Source: Liquidambar formosana (taxonomy: Eukaryota > Streptophyta > Magnoliopsida > Saxifragales > Altingiaceae). From it: a stretch of 64,000 bases of DNA. Made by a program: the position numbers and the translations under genes. The stretch spans positions 7,293,991 through 7,357,990 of the forward strand of contig CM077827.1 in the NCBI GenBank assembly GCA_039720395.1, written 5' to 3'. Under the pieces are notes generated by a model, which saw only the letters and a program-made list of their open reading frames with translations, searched no databases and was not told the DNA's origin. Positions within the stretch are counted from its first letter, which is position 1, and every line of letters starts with the position of its first letter. Shown here one piece after another: positions 57,930 to 64,000 of the stretch.

Positions 57930-58417
57930 TGTCATGGGCTCGATGTTTCAACCCAACACCCGTGCGGCACTTAAGCTTCACGCCCTCTCCGTGAACCCTT
58001 AAGTAAGCCTACTCGACACCTCTAAGCTTGGAAAGAAGGAAAGCACACTCGGACACTTGTGGAAAGTATACTTATATTGCACTAAGTAAACCTTACAACA
58101 CTCAAGAGCTACAATGCTTCCAACTCTTCCAGGTGGTTTGGCCAAATGAGGCCTCCCTCTATTTATAGGGTCCTAAAGACTATTCTAGAATATCATTAAT
58201 GGCCAGGAGACTTCTAGAGCATTTTTTAGAAGCTTCCCACCTCCTTAATTGGAATTCTCTAGATAAACCTTATTCTAGAACCTATTCTAGAAGCTTCCTA
58301 CATATTTACAAGTCTAGAGTCTCCTGGAGAACTCTAGAATCTTCTACCAAGCAGGAGAGTTGCCACTTCCCACTATAAAACCCCTCCATGGGTCATTTTC
58401 ACGCGCGGGCCGTGTCA
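57930..58417 (-). repeat. 5' LTR of the chromovirus-type element
   Basis: 488 bp, aligned without gaps to the 3' LTR. By eye there are 8 differences, all transitions. On the element strand the order is U3 with heat-shock-like motifs, then the TATA box (complement 58160-58167), then R-U5, then the primer-binding site. Confidence 0.93.
58160..58344 (-). promoter_or_regulatory. TATA box and heat-shock-element-like array in the LTR
   Basis: TATAAATAGAGG at complement 58156-58167. Upstream on the element strand lie five GAA/TTC inverted units: TTCTAGAA (58183-58190), GAAGCTTC (58229-58236), TTCTAGAA (58273-58280), TTCTAGAAGCTTC (58285-58297, a perfect three-unit element) and GAATCTTC (58337-58344). 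nGAAnnTTCn arrays are heat-shock factor sites. The 3' LTR repeats the array at 55680-55841. Confidence 0.7.
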
Positions 58418-58518
58418 TAAAGCTTGGGTAGAGGGGAGAGAGACTGCCCTCTTGATTTGGGTAGAGGGTATGTGCTCAATTTATTTCTCTTCACGAAATT
58501 TAAGCTTTGCGAAGAACT

Positions 58519-59523
58519 TAGGCTGCGTTTGGTATGCTTGAATGGAATGAGAAGGGAATGGAATGAGGAAGGGAAGGAATGGAAAAGAGAATGAAAGGAA
58601 TGGTCATTCTCAATGACCATTCCATACCTTTGTTTGGTGCAACCAAAGAATGGAATTCTCATTCCATAATACCATCTCACAGCAAAACAAAAAGAAATAA
58701 AAATATATAAAAAATTCTATCATCATCTTCATCATCCTATACCCATTCTACCACAAACCTTTGTTTTTTTCTAACTATTATCTTCAAAATCCCATACCCA
58801 TTTACCCAATACCCACACCACCACACGATGCTATATAAATTGTAGATCAGCAGGTGTGGTGTAGATTTGGGAGGTGTGGCCACCGTCCGAGGAAGAGGGT
58901 ACACCGTATAGTTGAAGCTCTTAGGTCGACTAGCTCAGCGGGGCTTCAGCTGTGTTTGTAGGAGGCGACGACGACGGTGAAGAGGACGACGATGAGGAGG
59001 CTGACAGTGACGAGGACGGCGATAGGGAGGGCGACGACGGCAAAAATCGCCGAAGATGAAATCCTTTGGGAGTGATTTCTGAGAAAGAGAAAGGGATGAA
59101 ATCAAGATCAATTCTATTTATTTATTTAAAGGATGACAGGGAAGGGAGAGAGGATATGGTCGGAGATCCGACCGGAGAGCGGTGACATGGGCGGTGTGTG
59201 AGTAGATTGTATGTGATTTTTCTCCAGCAACAGAGGTGTGAGCAAATTGTGTATTTTGTGAGAGAGAGAAAGAAAGAGAGGAGAGAGAGAGACAGGAGAA
59301 GTGTCAATGAGTAGGGCCATGAGCCATTAGCTTTCATCATTGGGTTGGGAATGAGCATTCCTTTTTTTTAAGGGAGGAATGCTCATTCCTTTCAACAAGG
59401 GAATAGGCGAACCAGGGAAGGAGGATTCCATTCCTCTTTATTAACCAAGCACTCCCCTTTTTTTGATCAAGGGAATGAGGATTCCATTCCATCCCTCAAA
59501 CCCACGTAACAAACACAACCTAA
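58519..59523. mobile_element. TIR element, about 1 kb
   Basis: The left end TTAGGCTGCGTTTGGTA and the right end TAACAAACACAACCTAA are inverted, each followed inward by ATTCCATTCC or GGAATGGAAT-type repeats. TTA and TAA at the borders recall PIF/Harbinger, but an identical TSD is not seen. No transposase. Confidence 0.65.
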
Positions 59524-59640
59524 AAGCCATAAAGGCTGTTTTGAAAAATGAAGGTAAGGTAAACATGTTTCTTCTCCAACACAAGAAGGATGACATGCTA
59601 CTCAACTCATTATAACTTAAAAGCGAAAAACACAGAGAAT

Positions 59641-60340
59641 CAGGGGTGAAGTCAGGATTTTGAGTGAGGTGAGGCGAATTTTAGTTGATTGTTAGTACTT
59701 TATCCTAATTTTAAAAATCAAATATGTATGCTTTTATTTAAGAACTTTTTATATATCTTTTTATTTTAAGATAAAGAAAATTGCAAAAATTTATAATCCA
59801 TTACTATTTGATGAACTATATTTCAATTGAATACATTTATAATTATTCTCGAAAAGGTCCCATCTTTTGAAAGAGTTGTATAATTACTTTATTTTCAACA
59901 CTATCAAATGTTCCTTTCTAAATAAATATAACTAAGCTATCATATAAATATAAATACACACATATACACATATGGAAGAGTTATCATCACCCAAACAAAA
60001 TCACAATACAGGCAAGCAAAAGAATAAAAATAAAAAATTATTCCTTTAGCACAAAGAGTCAAGATGAATTAAAAAATAAAAGAAGAAGAAGAAAAAAAAA
60101 GCCATATCATCATAAGTTTTTTCATTTTTCATTTTTCATTTTTTATTTTTTAATATGCTTGTAAATTCCTACCCCTCTAGCAAAGCAGCCATTTTAACTC
60201 TAGTTTTCCATGATATGAACTACCCTCTTGTCATATACTCACATGGCTTTCAAAAGTTATAGAATGAGAAAAGGAAAAAAATTTAGAAATTTTGAGGGTA
60301 GGCGCCTGCCCCACCTGCCACTAAGGTGGCTTCGCCCTTG
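59641..60340. mobile_element. hAT-type element, 700 bp, perfect 8-bp TSD
   Basis: Termini CAGGGGTGAAGTCA and TGGCTTCGCCCTTG are inverted with mismatches. The identical 8-mer CAGAGAAT flanks it (59633-59640 and 60341-60348). The interior is AT-rich and non-coding. Confidence 0.88.
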
Positions 60341-60348
60341 CAGAGAAT

Positions 60349-61012
60349 ATCCATTTAACTGCTCAAATAATAGTAGATAATGCAAAACCTCTGGGATGGA
60401 TATAGTTTTTGGTAATGAAATAAGAGGGAGATTGTTCAAAAACAGTCGGTCAAATTCAATGCTCCAAATAACTGGAAAGATAGAGTGAATGGTTGCATCT
60501 TTTCAGGTACATACAGGGAAATTAACACATCTAGCAGCAGACAAAGGACAAATTCCCCTCAAGTTGGAAAAACAAGAGTAGACAACTATAAGAGGAAAAA
60601 TTAGTTACAATTCGATAAAAAAATAATACAAATACTATAGAAAAATAATACGAATACTATAAGCATACAAGATAGTCAACATGTAAATCTTTCATATAAC
60701 AAAGGCCCTACAAGTATTGTTTTATTAGACTCTCTCTCTCTCTCTCTCTCATTGACTCGCTGTACTTTAAACAGCCTGCCTTCCAAGGACAATTTTTTCA
60801 TTGGGGGGTGGGGGGAGGGGGTTTGGCCGCTTGCAAGGGATTCTGTCCCTTTGCCGCCATGAGGACGGGGGTAATTTTCCTAAGGGCATATGCAATATGC
60901 CTTGCAAGCTAATTCAAAAGGCAGAAATATCAAGGAATTCTCCTTATTGTTAATGAAGATTTTCCGCGCGCGTACCAACCGGTCGTCCACCTCTCCATCG
61001 TTAGATCATCTA

Positions 61013-61048
<36 letters not shown>

Positions 61049-63095
61049 TTATTTATTTCCTATTTTCATGTTTTCCTAGGATTAGTAGAATTTAATTATT
61101 TCCTATTACTAGTTTACTTAGAATTCAAGTATTGGTTCCCTATATAGGCTTGTGGTTATGGGCAATAACAATTACTTTAGATCAATAATATTACTTGAGA
61201 GTTTTCTCTATGTTTGTGTTCTTCTCGTGGATTCAAGTGATCTTTCTCATGGATTCAAGAGACCTAGGCTATTGACATTTGTCATGGTCATATCTTCTAG
61301 TTTTCCGCTACGTCAAAAATAAACGAAAATAATTCCCATCAAGGAAAAAGAGAAGATTTGAAGGAAAGTAAGAATAATTCATGAATATCTAGGCTGGATA
61401 CAATCGTAGAGCATTCCATGATAGTTTTCCATCAAAAACTATTAGAAGTTCGTATTTTGATTTTCAGTCAGGACAAGAGTGACATAGGGAGCAAAGTAGC
61501 ATCTCACCTAATAGAAAAATATATATATCTTAGCCAAGTACAGAAAATGATGGATGATTTACTATGGTTCGGAAGTCCCCTCACTAGTTGAAATATATGC
61601 CACAATTCAATTTAACATCATAAAACCATGTAAAATAAAGATTCCACCATCCATACTAATGCAAACAGGACCAAGTTTCTACTTTCTACTGCCATGAAGG
61701 ATGCACAGGTGTTTTTTGTGACTGAAGGATTTTGAAAGATCAAAACATCCTTTATAGTGAATTATATTGTCACATAGGATTTACTAGTTGTATTGAATTT
61801 ATGAAAAAAAAATATAACTATATTCCCTTATTTTCATGTAGGAAAACATATAATTCACACAATCATAAGGAATTGCATTGTTTTCATGATTACAAATTAA
61901 AATGATTAACAGAAATTGAATGTTTTGAGCAGCTAAAATAACCAAAACACAAAAGTGGATTGCACAAGTGTCAGCACACAATTTAGATTAAAAGCTTACA
62001 ATAATACATATGCAGACACATTGTCAATGAAATAGTTATCTTTCTATTCATACCCATTTGCACAAGTCAATATATGAACAGGAGAACAATTGTATACTCA
62101 TATCAAGCCTTAATAGTGTATCAGATTCACTTGCACAGACATTATTATAATTAAAACATTTCCAGGGCATATGAATTAATGTTTTAATATTAGAGGCATC
62201 TTTGATGAACCTCAAGGGCAATGGAAACAAAGTCCCAGAATATTTGGAATAATGTTGGCCACTTTACATATTTCATACTTCAAATGAATGGATATGTAAT
62301 ATTTATAAGCTTAATAAAACTTCCTAGTAGCAATTAGGACACACTTCCCACACAACTAATGCCTCTTAACATTTCAACTGACCTCTATTATTTAACAAAT
62401 GGGCCACTCTAGGATGAGCCATGTAACTTCGGTAGGAATTCACTATATACTGTATACTCTTCAATTACAACTTACATACACATAATAACTATGTGTCAGC
62501 ATGTATGACCTTCCAAGAGCACGTAAGAGCCACTAACTTTTGTTCAAGGGAGTGAAGAAGATTGGTTCATTGAAAATCTAGGATTTCTCAATCTTGAAAA
62601 ATGAATAAATTAACACCTAACCATGTGCAAAGTTTCAAGGTGAAAGCATGGATCAGTAAATTGGCCATCTGTTTAACACAAGAAAGGCTATCTCTAATGT
62701 AAACAGAACCCCACAAAGCTACATCGACAGGTCAGATTCATAGGTTAAAAAATACTTCTATCAGGAGCAAACAGCTGACATGTGATTGGGAAAAAAAAAA
62801 AAAAAAACATTCGATTTGATAACATTAGACTACTTGCTAAATTTTTTGAAAACGTACTATTTTCTTTTTACCATTATTCCAATTTTTCTTTGTTTTGCTT
62901 TCGTTTTCATTTTGTTTTTGTTTTTTGCATCACAAGCTGTCCGTTTGAAATCATTCCATCACGTATGCCAGCTAGTAATTTCCAAAAGAATGGTGGCATC
63001 CCCGAAAAACGCCAGAGATGAGTCTATACTAACAAATGTCTTGATAGTGTAAAGACAAAAGTCTCCTACTCTCTAGTTCCCTAACTAACAGATAG
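60349..63095. other. AT-rich intergenic DNA, possible LTR remnant
   Basis: No gene found. It contains (CT)n at about 60731-60750 and (ATT)n at about 61015-61044. About 61050-61320 (CCTATATAGGCTTG, then TCAATAATATTACTTGAGAG, then GTTTTCTCTATG) has the look of a copia-type LTR R-U5 region, without defined ends. The rest is featureless. Confidence 0.4.
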
Positions 63096-63334
63096 GGGTG
63101 CATTTGGGCATCCTATGACAATGAATTCGTCCCATCATGTATGACATAACATTTGAAATTGTCAATGCATTTTGGAAAAATAGTCTATTTTTGTTGCATG
63201 TAAATAAATATTTTTCAGAGATCATGAAATGGAGTTGTTTCAATCACTGCAATATTTTGCGATGGTTTCATTTTTAAAAATATGGCACCATTCCTACGGA
63301 AAGTTTGAAATCCATGGATAGCCTAAATGCACCC
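63096..63334. repeat. Small TIR element, about 240 bp
   Basis: The ends GGGTGCATTTGGGCATCC and GGATAGCCTAAATGCACCC are inverted repeats. The outside bases are TAG and TAA, so a 3-bp TSD of the PIF/Harbinger kind is possible but imperfect. Confidence 0.65.
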
Positions 63335-63530
63335 TAATAGAACAAGTAAAATAGCAAAGGGGTTTGGCATACATGATACATGCATTGTGTATATTCTTCA
63401 CAAAAACACATATCAAGAAGTAATATCTTCATTTAGCGACTGTTTATATGTCAAATCCACTGCAAATCAGAAAATGATGTGTCTACAATGAGATGCCAAC
63501 ATATATCACCAATAGGATACTGACTATGAA

Positions 63531-64000
63531 GCACGGATACGGATATGGGATATGGATATGATGTGATACAGATACGCCAATTCGACAATTCTAAAAAAAT
63601 GTAGGATACAATACGGCGGGGATACGTTAATAAATAAATATATTAATATTAATATTTGGTCTAAAATATTAATAATAAACATTAAAAAAGTTTGTAACAT
63701 CCACAAAATCAATTAATATGCAAGAATAGATGTACAAAAAACCCATCCATAAGCACCAACCATATTCATCATTCATAAAAATTAAAAATAAAATAAAATA
63801 AAATAAAATAAAAAACTAAAATGACATTAACATTACAAAATAGCCATTTAGCTTCATTGCTCTACAATGGTTTTTCTAGGAGAGAGATAGTGGAAAGAGA
63901 ACTAAGATGAGAGAACTAAAATAGTTTTATTGTTTCAATCAAAATATGGGCATTATGTATTTTTAGATTTACCCTCGTTTATTTAAAAAATAAATAATTC
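63531..64000. other. Start of a TACGGATACGG-type repeat, cut by the window
   Basis: GAAGCACGGATACGGATATG, followed by repeated GATAYG words and TAGGATACAATACGG, is typical of one end of a non-autonomous plant transposon. The other end is not in the window. (AAAAT)n lies at about 63784-63811. Confidence 0.4.

Larger units (their letters stand above)
55427..58417 (-). mobile_element. Non-autonomous Ty3/gypsy chromovirus-type retrotransposon
   Basis: Two 488-bp LTRs bound a 2-kb interior on the minus strand. The primer-binding site (complement of 57916-57927, TGGTATCAGAGC, iMet) is 2 bp from the 5' LTR, and a polypurine tract GGGTGGGGGAGAA abuts the 3' LTR. The interior encodes gag, a zinc knuckle, aspartic protease and a chromodomain, but RT, RNase H and integrase are absent. 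The flanks TAAGGC and TAAAGC are near-identical and could be a mutated TSD. The LTRs differ at about 8 sites, so the insertion is fairly recent. Movement would need proteins from a full-length relative. Confidence 0.93.

Noticed and set aside
1..64000. tRNA, rRNA and small RNA genes
   Set aside because: I found no cloverleaf or rRNA segment by eye; the only tRNA-like sequences are retrotransposon primer-binding sites. A tRNAscan-type search would settle it.

Overview
This is nuclear DNA from a plant, most likely a woody eudicot. Coding density is very low. The only clear host genes are intron-containing jacalin-related (mannose-binding type) lectins, and almost everything else is transposon-derived: LTR retrotransposons with plant-type iMet primer-binding sites, L1-type LINEs carrying the plant RNase H tail, hAT, Mutator, Stowaway and CACTA-like DNA elements, and long (TA)n microsatellites. 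The tandem double-jacalin gene resembles the two-domain agglutinins known from trees such as chestnut, so a Fagales-like rosid is my guess. The species itself cannot be read from the sequence.

Layout. 1-11 kb: AT-rich sequence with foldback MITEs, a duplicated 0.85-kb block (1226-2062 and 3315-4235), and a decayed tandem array (about 6.85-9.98 kb) whose units share an unrecognised exon-like module. 11.2-13.1 kb: the one intact two-domain jacalin lectin gene (321 aa, + strand). 13.4-20.7 kb: a run of transposons with readable target-site duplications (TSDs): MITEs, a hAT element with a Mutator-type MITE nested in it, a 5'-truncated LINE, and a TIR element full of GATATATCG motifs. 20.9-35.4 kb: a lectin-gene upstream block duplicated in tandem. 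The first copy was later split by a 6.6-kb coding-free LTR element, a 2.0-kb solo LTR and a palindromic TRIM-like element; the second copy preserves all three empty sites. 35.4-39.4 kb: three further lectin units on the + strand, one intact single-domain gene, one with a hAT element in its last exon, and one truncated. 39.4-48.7 kb: repeat-rich, with TA-bounded elements, LINE RNase H remnants and a 185-bp tandem repeat ending in a CACTA-type terminus. 48.7-55.07 kb: decayed lectin units on the minus strand, so the lectin cluster converges on the 40-48 kb repeats. 55.07-55.31 kb: a possible resistance-gene N-terminal fragment. 55.43-58.42 kb: a young, non-autonomous Ty3/gypsy chromovirus-type retrotransposon that keeps gag, protease and chromodomain but lacks RT, RNase H and integrase, and whose LTRs carry a set of heat-shock-element motifs upstream of the TATA box. 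58.5-64 kb: TIR elements, a hAT element and otherwise featureless AT-rich DNA.

How the genes relate. The lectin copies share one gene plan: a promoter and 5' leader ending in a first exon that holds only the ATG, then two exons making one jacalin domain, and in the two-domain forms two more exons making a second domain. All introns lie between codons, so domains can be lost or joined without a frame change. The cluster appears to have grown by tandem and inverted duplication and to have been damaged by the elements described here. No system recognisable as entirely new is visible. The best leads are the chromodomain-retaining, heat-motif-bearing retrotransposon, the repeated exon-like module at 7-10 kb, and the microsatellite-bounded hairpin elements.
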